Part shown: piece by piece, positions 35,382 through 42,625 of the stretch
How positions within the stretch are numbered: position 1 is the stretch's first letter
Layout of the letters: the number at the start of each line of letters is the position of its first letter
DNA from: Phascolarctobacterium_A sp034086985
GTDB lineage: Bacteria > Bacillota > Negativicutes > Acidaminococcales > Acidaminococcaceae
Assembly (NCBI GenBank): GCA_034086985.1
Contig: JAXDZG010000022.1
Location: forward strand, 1-64,000
Reading direction: 5' to 3'
Length of the DNA stretch: 64,000 bases
Notes under the pieces: model-generated
What the model was told of the DNA's origin: nothing
The model's database searches: none
The model's input: only the letters and a program-made list of their open reading frames with translations
Program-made: the position numbers and the translations under genes

Positions 35382-35957
35382 ATGTTTACTCCCTTTCTCA
35401 CCATCGCCTTTTGGTATTGGCTCTATAATCAGCTTTTCTTTTTAGTTGGCTCCTTAGGCTTTGTCCTAGTGCTTTTTATAACTGGATTGATGCAGTTAGG
35501 AGCATTGGATACAGTCTTTAGCTTTATTATTGATATAGCGCTTCTGCGCATGCTCTACCGTTGGTTTGGCCGCTTTTACTGGCGCAGCCGCTTAGACGAG
35601 GTGCGCACCACTAGTCAAAAGCTGTCTCAGGCAGCTCTATTTCCCATCATTGCTGGCTGCATCGTGCTCACCCTATGCTTTGCTTTTGCAGGAGGCAACC
35701 ACAAAGAAACCATGATCGGCATGCCCTTTTTGGCAGTGGTTAATCTAAGCTTTTCTTACTTGCCACTGGCTAACAGCGTTTGGACAATGCTAGTAATTGC
35801 CATCGGCTTTAACCTAGTCACTCTAGGCTGCTTCTGGAGCTATTGCGAAAAATATTCTAGTATTCAGCTGCCCTTAAAGCAAATGCTGTACTACCTTTTC
35901 GTATGCTTTCTAGCCTGCACAATGATAATTTACTACTTCACGCTCAAAGCCTTATAA
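35382..35957 (+). CDS. Integral membrane protein of unknown function
   Basis: A 191-residue protein with about five hydrophobic segments (about 5-28, 30-60, 85-105, 115-145, 165-190) and a basic loop RWFGRFYWRSRLDEVR between the second and third. No family is recognised. It is separated from putP by a terminator but is in the same direction, and has its own terminator, so it may depend on readthrough. Codon usage looks like its neighbours. Confidence 0.6.
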   Translation: MFTPFLTIAFWYWLYNQLFFLVGSLGFVLVLFITGLMQLGALDTVFSFIIDIALLRMLYRWFGRFYWRSRLDEVRTTSQKLSQAALFPIIAGCIVLTLCFAFAGGNHKETMIGMPFLAVVNLSFSYLPLANSVWTMLVIAIGFNLVTLGCFWSYCEKYSSIQLPLKQMLYYLFVCFLACTMIIYYFTLKAL

Positions 35958-35961
35958 AGAC

Positions 35962-36007
35962 AAAAAGAACTGGTATCGACATCAACGCCGACACCAGTTC
36001 TTCTTTT
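35962..36007. terminator. Bidirectional intrinsic terminator
   Basis: Arms AGAACTGGT (35966-35974) and ACCAGTTCT (35993-36001) with an A-run before and T-run after. It serves the converging membrane-protein gene (plus) and the orphan gene at 36022-36717 (minus). Confidence 0.8.
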
Positions 36008-36021
36008 ACTTTAATGATCCC

Positions 36022-36717
36022 TTAGAAATAGCATTTTGCACCAGGTGCTTCCTTAGCTAACAGCCTGCGCAGAAGCGGGAAATCCCCCTCCACAAATTTC
36101 AGCAAGGTATATCTGTTATGCAGGTAGGAAATAAACTCCTGCAGGTGCTTACAGTTCATAAAAGTACCCTCACTATACAAGTGATTCCCAATTTCCCTAT
36201 TAATAAGCTCAACGGCAGCCCCACTTATTTCCTGGTCAGGAAACATATACATTTGCTGAAAGGTTTCCTCAAAGCCATAAGATAAGGGGACCTGCACACG
36301 ATACTGCATGCTCACAAAAAGTCTTGCATAAGCCAGCAGGTAACGCATTTCCCGGTTGATAGGATGTACTTTGGAATTACTTTTACTGTCAGTATTATCA
36401 TCCTGATAAACACTCCATTTTAAAGGTTTAGGCAGCTGCCAATGCTTGAGCATATCCAAAGCCATATCAGGCTTAAAAACAGGATATAAGGGACGTCCGT
36501 TCTGTCTATTTATTGCTATTAACATAATCCCCTCATCACCGATAAGCTTGCCCATATTAGCCCAGCCATAAACCAGCTGTCCCGGAGCATAAACATCATG
36601 GATGTGAGGCCATATGTAATAGTATTTAATGATTGAATAGCGTGCCTTAGCGCTTGCACACAATAATCTCATAAACAAGTTTACTTCTTTGTGGTAATCA
36701 ATAATATTATTCATCAT
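36022..36717 (-). CDS. Hypothetical protein, no family recognised
   Basis: A 231-residue soluble protein from the ATG at 36717, with AAGGAAGGG upstream. It is rich in Tyr, Met and Leu (KARYSIIKYYYIWPHIHDVYAPGQ, EETFQQMYMFPDQEIS). The N-terminal half has short stretches such as GDEGIMLIAINRQNGRPLYPVF that could be a small alpha/beta domain similar to SseB-like proteins, but the match is too weak to claim. It lies alone between a terminator and the decarboxylase operon, and its function is unknown. Confidence 0.55.
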   Translation of the reverse strand: MMNNIIDYHKEVNLFMRLLCASAKARYSIIKYYYIWPHIHDVYAPGQLVYGWANMGKLIGDEGIMLIAINRQNGRPLYPVFKPDMALDMLKHWQLPKPLKWSVYQDDNTDSKSNSKVHPINREMRYLLAYARLFVSMQYRVQVPLSYGFEETFQQMYMFPDQEISGAAVELINREIGNHLYSEGTFMNCKHLQEFISYLHNRYTLLKFVEGDFPLLRRLLAKEAPGAKCYF

Positions 36718-36859
36718 GATATCTAACCCTTCCTTCAAAGATACAATATCTAATACTATTATTACTAAGCTCAGTCAGTTCAGCATAACTTAAACCAGCC
36801 ATAAGCATCAAGCAACACTATAATCTATGAGGCAGGTTGTCCAATGCCTGTTTTTTAAA

Positions 36860-37234
36860 CTAAACTAGATGCTCTAGGCAAGCATCCACCACCTGCCAAA
36901 AATTTCCCGTTAAAATGGTAATACCCTCGCTGGTTACCTTATCAACGTGCAACCCCACTGTGACTACAGCTCGCGTTCCCGTAACAGCTGCAAGCCTCGT
37001 CGCAGCCTCACAAGCAAGCATATCATCCTTATGCCCTGGCATGCAGAGCACGCTGCAGTCAGCCGAGCGACTGCCATTATGGCGCAAGCTCGGACGTGGC
37101 TCCGCCACAGCTACAGCACCGATGTGGGGCAAGGTACCACCACCAATATGTAGGGCAATATCCTGTCCACACAAGGTGAGTACTCCTTGCACAACGTAAG
37201 GAGCTTTACCAAAGCTAAATCTTTTTGTTTCCAT
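36860..37234 (-). CDS. LpdD-like prenylated-flavin chaperone/partner of a UbiD decarboxylase
   Basis: A 124-residue protein resembling LpdD, the small subunit of Lactobacillus plantarum gallate decarboxylase. The recognisable segments are IGGGTLPHIGAVAVAEPRPSL (about 31-51), CMPGHKDDMLACEAATRLAAVTG (about 64-86) and VTVGLHVDKVTSEGI (about 91-105). The family is thought to help mature or stabilise prenyl-FMN-dependent UbiD enzymes. Its start overlaps the UbiX stop region (1-bp gap), so the order in the operon is UbiD, transporter remnant, UbiX, LpdD. Confidence 0.8.
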   Translation of the reverse strand: METKRFSFGKAPYVVQGVLTLCGQDIALHIGGGTLPHIGAVAVAEPRPSLRHNGSRSADCSVLCMPGHKDDMLACEAATRLAAVTGTRAVVTVGLHVDKVTSEGITILTGNFWQVVDACLEHLV

Positions 37235-37235
37235 A

Positions 37236-37799
37236 TCACTCCTCGCCCTTCCAGGCTATAAAGGCCTTATGGTCAACGCCAAACTGCATCAGCACCTTGC
37301 CAATAATATGCTGCACTTGCTTTTCCACAGAATTAGCGCCATTATAGAAGGTCAGCATGGGCGGCACGATAACGCAGCCATAGTCTGCAGCATCCTTCAG
37401 ATTGCGCAAATGAATACAGCTCAGGGGCATTTCCCGCGGCACCAGCACCACCTTGCGTCCCTCCTTCAGGCACACATCAACAGCCCGCTGCAGCAAATTT
37501 TCTGCGTAGCCTGCAGCGATACCGGCTACTGTTTTCATGCTACAGGGAATGACAATCATGCCGTCCGTTTTAAAGGAGCCGCTGGAGATGGCTGCGGCCA
37601 TATTTTTATTGGAGTGTACATAGTGGGCCAGAGCAGTCACCTGCTCCAGCTCTAAATCCGTTTCACATTGGAAGTTCTTGATAGCACCCTCAGAGACCAC
37701 CAGATGAACCTCCATATCCGGCAGCTGACGCAGCACCTTAAGCATTTCATAGCCTAAAATGACGCCGCTAGCACCGGAGATACCGATAATTAAACGCAT
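37236..37799 (-). CDS. ubiX: Flavin prenyltransferase UbiX family
   Basis: Makes prenyl-FMN, the cofactor of UbiD decarboxylases, from FMN and dimethylallyl phosphate. From the ATG at 37799 (AAGGAG 7 nt upstream) the protein has 187 residues. It starts with IIGISGASGVILGYEML (FMN phosphate loop), has SSGSFKTDGMIVIPCSMKTVAGIAAGYAENLLQRAVDV in the middle and the C-terminal VLVPREMPLSCIHLRNL. All are standard for the family. It lies between the broken transporter and the lpdD-like gene, in a decarboxylase operon. Confidence 0.94.
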   Translation of the reverse strand: MRLIIGISGASGVILGYEMLKVLRQLPDMEVHLVVSEGAIKNFQCETDLELEQVTALAHYVHSNKNMAAAISSGSFKTDGMIVIPCSMKTVAGIAAGYAENLLQRAVDVCLKEGRKVVLVPREMPLSCIHLRNLKDAADYGCVIVPPMLTFYNGANSVEKQVQHIIGKVLMQFGVDHKAFIAWKGEE

Positions 37800-37826
37800 G
37801 GGACTGCTCCTTTCCACACTAGGGCT

Positions 37827-38954
37827 TTACCACAAGCCGATAATTTTCCACCAAGGAATTTCAATAACACAGGTCAAAACAAAGAGAATTACAGTAAAGG
37901 GAACGCCAAAGCGAATACATTCCTTTTCCGAATACATGCCGTTTTCCTCGCCCATGCCTACCAAAATCGCCAGATTATGGAAGGGCAGGATGAAGTGGCA
38001 GTTGATTGCTGTATAGGTAATCATAACAGGCATGATGGTGGTCATACCCATGGGCTTAGTAAAGGCCAGCATAGCCGGAATGACGATGCCCATAACGGCG
38101 ATAACGCTGCCAAAGCACATGTGGATTACAATTGCAATCAAGGTAATGAAGCCTGCCAGCACAAACATATTCTCAGGCACGCTACTGGGCAGTAAGGTTT
38201 GCGCAATCCAGGCATTCATGCCGGTAGCACCACCAACGCGGCCAATGGCTACAGCCGCAGTCAAGAAGAGCAGGGTTTACACAGGAACACCGCTCCAGCT
38301 ACCAGAGGTCAGGATACCGCCCACCTTGGGCATAGCCATCATGCAAGCGATGAACAGGGTTACCCAGCCGATATCCACGCCGTGGATGGTATCAGTCATC
38401 CACAGGATAATGGCCAAAATTACCCAGAAGGCAGTGCGTTTTTCCTTACCACTCATAGGTCCCATTTCGGCCTGCTTAGCAGCAATATCTGCCTTGTTCA
38501 CAGATACCTCTTTAGTGGGCTTAAAGAGCAGCATAATCATAACCATCGTGATCAAGCTAGTCAAGGCCATAGGCACACCCATCACCTTAAACCATGTCAT
38601 CCAGCCCATGGGCTCAGGTGCACAGCTAGCAGCAGCCAAGGGGTTGATGGAAGCATCGCCGGTCAGGAAAATCATGGACACGGGAATGGATGCGGTGAAG
38701 ACAGAAAAGCCAATCTTGACAGTGTCCTCATGAGGAATGTTAGCACTTTTTACTACCACGGCCATAACGGACATAATCAGGAAGGCCCTAGGACAAGGAT
38801 GGAGAATTAAAAGTGCTAAGATGACGGTCATGAGGGAGAAGGACAAGCACATATGACCTTCATGACTCAAGCCAGGTATATTCATAAAATAGAGGGCAAC
38901 GGCAACGACAATACCCAGAACGAAGCCGATAATGCCTTTATTCTTACCCATCAT
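37827..38954 (-). pseudogene. DASS-family transporter, broken (in-frame stop and probable internal deletion)
   Basis: Two adjacent reading frames in the same phase, 38277-38954 and 37827-38264, are parts of one DASS (SLC13) carrier. They are separated by a single TAA at 38277-38279; translation through it continues as TLLFLTAAVAIGRVGG without any frameshift. The N-terminal part also seems to lack about 80-90 residues, because PRAFLIMSVMAVV is followed after about 35 residues by MIFLTGDASINPLAA, so the first re-entrant SNT motif is missing. Total length is about 375 codons against about 470 for the family. It was probably the aromatic acid uptake protein of this operon. Confidence 0.75.
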
Positions 38955-38969
38955 AAGCTCCTTTGCTAA

Positions 38970-40469
38970 TTACGCTTCAAAATCAGGCAGCCAGTGCTTG
39001 GGATCCACATCCATGAATTTTGCTCTGTGGAAGCGATGCTCTTGGCTGTAGGGAACGGTAGCATCATAAATAGTCTTACAGGCAATACCGTGGTCACGGA
39101 TGGTCCAGCTGCAGGTAGGATCATTGGAAGGATCCAGCGGATGGCAGCGTACACCGGGAATGGTGATTACGTCCACATCGGCCTGCATACGCGTGGTCAT
39201 AGCCCACATAACATCCTTCATATCGAAAATATCTACGTCCTCGTCCACCAAGATTACTTGCTTCAGTTCAGGGAAGGCAGAGAAGGCCAGCAGAGCTGCT
39301 TGACGTTGACGACCTTCATCAGAGGGCACACCCTTTTTGAACTGCATAACAGCCAGGAACTTGCCACCGCCAGGGGAAGCTGCATAAACGTTCTGCAGAC
39401 GACCGGGCATAGCACGCTCCACCATGTCGATAATGGAAGCCTCGGTGGGAATACCAGCCATGTTTACATGCTCTTCGGAAGGACCGATGCAGGTTTGCAT
39501 AATGGGGTTCTTGCGAGTGGTTACGCATTTAACCTTGATAATGGGCAGCTCAGGAACTGCAGGGCCGGTGTAGCCGGGGAATTCAGGCATAGCCTTACCG
39601 GTATTGGTGTTTTGGTCCTCGCGTACACGCTTGCCTGGCAGCAGCTCGCCTTCAATAACGTATTCAGCGTTAGCGATACAGTTTTCGTTAATGGTCAAGC
39701 AGGGAGCCAACTCCACAGCCTTACCACGGATGGCACCGGCAATGGACAGCTCGTTGAAGCCCAAGGGAGTGGTAGGAGGCTCAAAGCAAGCTGCGATTTC
39801 GATTGCCGGGTCCACACCGATGCTAATGGAAATGGGAAGGGGTTTTCCAAGAGCTTCAGCCTTTTCACGCATAGCGCCCAGGTGACGTGCACCGGGAGTG
39901 AAGAACATGGAGATTTCATCCTTGCTTTGCAGGCACAGGCGGTGAATGGTTACATCGGATTCGCCGGTTTCTACATCGTGCGCATAGCACATGCCCAGGG
40001 TGATGTACGGGCCGGCATCCTCAGGAGTATTGGTAGGAGCCGGAACCAGCTTACGAATATCAAAGCCCTCATCCTCAGCGCGATACACAACCTCTTGGCA
40101 TTGGGCCTTCTCAGCACCTACAATAACAGGGTCAATGGTATTTTTAACGGAGTCGCGCAGCAGGAAGCCCAAATTTTCGGATTTCGTATTGAGCAGAGTT
40201 GCTACACGCTTGCGGTCGGCCAGCATGCCGATAACAACCTTGGCACCGGGATGACCTTTAATATTGGTAAACATCATGGCCGGGCCGGATTTGGTAGGAC
40301 GGGCTACAGTTCCGCCAGCGCCTACATGGCGATATACGCCAGCCAGCTCAGCGGAAGGGTCAACCTCCACATCAGTGCTAACCAATTGTCCGGGAATTTC
40401 TTCCAAAGCAGCTAAAGCAGTTCTTAAATCGATGATTTCTTTTGCTATTTTCTTGGCCTCCTTTGACAA
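38970..40469 (-). CDS. UbiD-family decarboxylase, LpdC (gallate/protocatechuate decarboxylase)-like
   Basis: Prenyl-FMN-dependent, non-oxidative decarboxylase of about 490-499 residues. By memory it closely matches LpdC of L. plantarum: STDVEVDPSAELAGVYRHVGAGGTV near the start, YRAEDEGFDIRKLVPAPTNTPEDAGPYIT, CFEPPTTPLGFNELSIAGAIR (active-site region), PEFPGYTGPAVPELPIIKVK, and VILVDEDVDIFDMKDVMWAM. It probably acts on hydroxybenzoates such as gallate or protocatechuate. The 5' end is uncertain: TTG at 40469 has no Shine-Dalgarno, whereas AAAGGAGG lies 8 nt before an ATA codon at 40446-40448. The promoter at 40522-40552 is MerR-like. Confidence 0.88.
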   Translation of the reverse strand: MSKEAKKIAKEIIDLRTALAALEEIPGQLVSTDVEVDPSAELAGVYRHVGAGGTVARPTKSGPAMMFTNIKGHPGAKVVIGMLADRKRVATLLNTKSENLGFLLRDSVKNTIDPVIVGAEKAQCQEVVYRAEDEGFDIRKLVPAPTNTPEDAGPYITLGMCYAHDVETGESDVTIHRLCLQSKDEISMFFTPGARHLGAMREKAEALGKPLPISISIGVDPAIEIAACFEPPTTPLGFNELSIAGAIRGKAVELAPCLTINENCIANAEYVIEGELLPGKRVREDQNTNTGKAMPEFPGYTGPAVPELPIIKVKCVTTRKNPIMQTCIGPSEEHVNMAGIPTEASIIDMVERAMPGRLQNVYAASPGGGKFLAVMQFKKGVPSDEGRQRQAALLAFSAFPELKQVILVDEDVDIFDMKDVMWAMTTRMQADVDVITIPGVRCHPLDPSNDPTCSWTIRDHGIACKTIYDATVPYSQEHRFHRAKFMDVDPKHWLPDFEA

Positions 40470-40521
40470 AATGATTTTTAGATTATCGCAAATTTTCTAG
40501 GGTGCACTTCCTATGGCTAGC

Positions 40522-40552
40522 ATTCTATACTGTAATGTAGCTTTACAGTCAA
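40522..40552 (-). promoter_or_regulatory. MerR-type promoter of the decarboxylase operon
   Basis: On the minus strand TTGACT (40547-40552) and TAGAAT (40522-40527) are exactly 19 nt apart. The spacer holds the palindrome ACTGTAA-N7-TTACAGT (40529-40549), core CTGTA-N9-TACAG (40530-40548). A stretched 19-bp spacer filled by the operator is the hallmark of MerR-activated promoters. Confidence 0.8.
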
Positions 40553-40672
40553 TAGTTACATATCCTTGATTTTGCACAACATTTAAGCAAAAGTGTTAAC
40601 TTTATCAGCGTTGAATTAGCAAAGCTTATATAGCTAGCAACGACCTGCAGCTACCAAAGTCGATGAGATTGC

Positions 40673-40709
40673 AAAAAAAGAAGGACTGCCATGGCTTGGC
40701 AATCCTTCT
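40673..40709 (-). terminator. Intrinsic terminator of the merR gene
   Basis: A 12-bp stem with one G-U or mismatch (AGAAGGACTGCC at 40679-40690, GGCAATCCTTCT at 40698-40709) is followed on the minus strand by a T-run. Confidence 0.85.
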
Positions 40710-40733
40710 GATTCTAAACTATTCAATCATCTA

Positions 40734-41564
40734 TTAAGTTTTAGGACGTATAGGAGCCTCTAAGAGGCAATAATCCAAGGTCTTTTGCTCCCTATAAAAG
40801 GTAGTATCCAAAAGGCACACATCCACAATATCACCGCAAAGCTCGTACCCATTCATATCAATCCAAGCCAGCAGCTGCTCCATGCTTTCTGTGTCATAGG
40901 GCATACCATACTTATACATGCAGGCACATTCACCGGCCGGCAAGAGAATGCTTTCGGGATAATCAGTACTCCAGGAGGGCAAAAAGAGGCAGCTTCCCGC
41001 CGAAGCCAGCGGCTGATGCTTAAGTACATCCTCCATGCGAAACATGGAGCCAAAGCCGCTACAGGGCACAAGCTCCTTTTTAAAAACCTTCCGCCATAGA
41101 GCCATCAGGGTAATATGCAGATTTTCTCGATTGATGGGCTTAACGTATTCCTTAAATAGGACTCTTTTGGGAGCACAGCTACGAATAAAGGGCTCCCTAA
41201 TATTTACATTAGTAGCCTCAACGCTTTGCTCATAGAGCTTTATACGCTGGCTGATGGAGTCACGCAGCTTGTTTAAACGCGCAATTTCCTGCAAAATCCT
41301 AGTACGCTGCTCCTTTAAGAGCTCCATTTCCTTAGCTGCAGAGCGATCCTTGAAATGCTCGATCACATCTTTAAGGCCCACGCCCACAGATTTTAAAAAG
41401 CAAATCTCCCGCAGGAAAGGAATTTGACGACGGCTATAATAGCGATAGCCATTGTCATCCACCTTAATGGGCTTGAACAGGTCAATATCATCATAGTAAA
41501 TCAATGTCTGGCGAGAGATGCCGTTTAATTTGGCCATCTCGCTGATAGCAATCAAATCGTCCAT
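40734..41564 (-). CDS. MerR-family activator with C-terminal effector domain
   Basis: A 276-residue regulator. The N-terminal MerR helix-turn-helix and wing (about 5-75: ISEMAKLNGISRQTLIYYDDIDLFKP, DDNGYRYYSRRQIPFLREI) is followed by a coiled-coil dimer helix (about 78-115) and a C-terminal domain (about 125-270) reminiscent of the GyrI/BmrR ligand-binding fold. It lies upstream of the decarboxylase operon in the same direction. The same palindrome precedes both genes, so it probably activates decarboxylation and controls itself. An aromatic acid ligand is inference. Confidence 0.85.
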   Translation of the reverse strand: MDDLIAISEMAKLNGISRQTLIYYDDIDLFKPIKVDDNGYRYYSRRQIPFLREICFLKSVGVGLKDVIEHFKDRSAAKEMELLKEQRTRILQEIARLNKLRDSISQRIKLYEQSVEATNVNIREPFIRSCAPKRVLFKEYVKPINRENLHITLMALWRKVFKKELVPCSGFGSMFRMEDVLKHQPLASAGSCLFLPSWSTDYPESILLPAGECACMYKYGMPYDTESMEQLLAWIDMNGYELCGDIVDVCLLDTTFYREQKTLDYCLLEAPIRPKT

Positions 41565-41630
41565 GTTTATCCTCCTTGCGCTGATTTATGCTTTTTAAGC
41601 TTCTACACTACTATTCTAACATATTCATTG

Positions 41631-41649
41631 CTGTATTGTTACAATACAG
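41631..41649. promoter_or_regulatory. CTGTA-N9-TACAG palindrome in front of the merR gene
   Basis: CTGTATTGT-T-ACAATACAG is a perfect 19-bp palindrome 67 nt before the merR start codon. It has the same CTGTA-N9-TACAG core as the decarboxylase promoter. A half-site-like CTATACAG lies about 30 nt further upstream (around 41692). No clear 19-bp-spaced promoter is formed here, so autorepression is more likely than activation. Confidence 0.7.
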
Positions 41650-41734
41650 TTGCAGAAAAATTTTTTATAGGTGTATGGTCGCTATACAGAGGATAATTTT
41701 TGCTCTTGTAGTTGTTTTCTTTGTTGGTTTTTAA

Positions 41735-41773
41735 GAAAAAACAAAAGAGCCGTCCTTCTCTCGAAGAACGGCT
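41735..41773 (-). terminator. Intrinsic terminator of the tRNA operon
   Basis: An 11-bp stem (AGCCGTCCTTC at 41748-41758, GAAGAACGGCT at 41763-41773) with a T-rich run on the minus strand, just after tRNA-Lys. Confidence 0.85.
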
Positions 41774-41782
41774 TTACTTGCT

Positions 41783-41858
41783 TGGTGATTCACCGGGGAT
41801 TCGAACCCCGGACACCCTGATTAAAAGTCAGGTGCTCTACCGACTGAGCTAGTGAATC
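41783..41858 (-). tRNA. tRNA-Lys (anticodon TTT)
   Basis: A 76-nt cloverleaf on the minus strand with acceptor GATTCAC / GTGAATC, D-arm AGCTCAGTCGGTAGAGC, anticodon arm CTGACTTTTAATCAG (anticodon TTT), T-arm GGGGTTCGAATCCCC and encoded CCA. Last of three tRNAs in one operon. Confidence 0.96.
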
Positions 41859-41860
41859 AT

Positions 41861-41936
41861 TGGCTGGGGCGGCTGGACTCGAACCAACGCATGCGGGAGT
41901 CAAAGTCCCGTGCCTTACCGACTTGGCTACGCCCCA
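41861..41936 (-). tRNA. tRNA-Gln (anticodon TTG)
   Basis: A 76-nt cloverleaf on the minus strand: acceptor TGGGGCG / CGCCCCA, anticodon arm GGGACTTTGACTCCC (anticodon TTG), T-loop GGTTCGAGTCC, encoded CCA. It has the U1-A72 pair typical of bacterial tRNA-Gln. Confidence 0.95.
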
Positions 41937-41981
41937 ATCAATCTAAAATGGTTAACCCTCGAATGACTGGCATCCTTAAGG

Positions 41982-42058
41982 TGGGGTGACTGGTGGGAGT
42001 CGAACCCACGCGTAACGGAGCCACAATCCGCCGTGTTAACCACTTCACCACAGCCACC
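41982..42058 (-). tRNA. tRNA-His (anticodon GTG)
   Basis: A 77-nt tRNA on the minus strand with the extra 5' G(-1) opposite the discriminator C, acceptor GTGGCTG / CAGTCAC, anticodon loop TTGTGGC (GTG), T-arm GTGGGTTCGACTCCCAC and encoded CCA. G(-1) and C73 identify it as tRNA-His. First of the operon. Confidence 0.95.
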
Positions 42059-42096
42059 AAATTGTTTCCAAACTCAATAGCTTGGCGACGAATGTT

Positions 42097-42125
42097 ATTA
42101 TACTACATTGAGAAGCACTCGTCAA
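42097..42125 (-). promoter_or_regulatory. Promoter of the tRNA operon
   Basis: Minus-strand TTGACG (42120-42125), 17-nt spacer, TATAAT (42097-42102), about 40 nt before tRNA-His. Confidence 0.88.
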
Positions 42126-42159
42126 CCTTTTTTTACAAAAAAAGTAAAATCTTTTACAA

Positions 42160-42196
42160 AAACCACGCACATACTCCTAGGAGCATTTGTGCAGTA
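42160..42196 (-). terminator. Probable terminator of the serine operon
   Basis: An imperfect hairpin with arms GCACAAATGCTCCT and AGGAGTATGTGC (42168-42194) is followed on the minus strand by GTGGTTTTTGT. It lies after the ridA stop codon. Confidence 0.5.
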
Positions 42197-42215
42197 GATG
42201 ATACCTTATGGACGC

Positions 42216-42590
42216 TCATTTATAAGCAATGGCTTCGATTTCTACGCGCGCACCTTTAGGCAGAGCTGCTACTTGCACAAAAGAGCGAGCGGGAGGATCA
42301 ACCTTGAAAAATTTAGCATACACAGCATTGATAGCTTCAAAATCCTTAATATCTGTTGCAAAGATAGTGGTCTTCACCACATGACGGAAGGCAAAGCCTG
42401 CCTCCTCCAGTACGGCCTCCATATTATGCATAATTTGCTCAGTTTCAGCTTCGATGCTGCTTTGTACAAACTCGCCGGTAGCACGATTAATAGCAATCTG
42501 GCCGGACATATACAAAGTGCTGCCTACTAAAACTGCTTGGGAATAGGGGCCTAAAGCCTTGGGAGCCTTGTCACTTGCGATAACCTTCAT
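42216..42590 (-). CDS. ridA: 2-iminobutanoate/2-iminopropanoate deaminase RidA
   Basis: Hydrolyses the reactive enamine/imine intermediates (2-aminoacrylate) released by PLP-type and other dehydratases. The 124 residues are the full family length, with GPYSQAVLVGSTLYMSGQI near the N-terminus and the catalytic Arg in PPARSFVQVAALPKGARVEIEAIA (about 100-123). It is the last gene of the serine operon, immediately after sdaAA. Serine deamination passes through aminoacrylate, which gives a simple reason for the linkage. Confidence 0.95.
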   Translation of the reverse strand: MKVIASDKAPKALGPYSQAVLVGSTLYMSGQIAINRATGEFVQSSIEAETEQIMHNMEAVLEEAGFAFRHVVKTTIFATDIKDFEAINAVYAKFFKVDPPARSFVQVAALPKGARVEIEAIAYK

Positions 42591-42625
42591 AATAATTCAC
42601 TCCTTAAAAAAACCTTGAGAAAAAA

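Noticed and set aside
38264..38279. Recoding (selenocysteine or programmed readthrough) at the transporter's stop
   Set aside because: The stop is TAA, which is not used for selenocysteine. There is no known readthrough signal after it, and the same gene has an apparent deletion, so simple decay is more likely.
38994..40415. 473-codon open frame on the plus strand
   Set aside because: Antisense to the UbiD gene; the translated sequence has no recognisable domain and no ribosome binding site.
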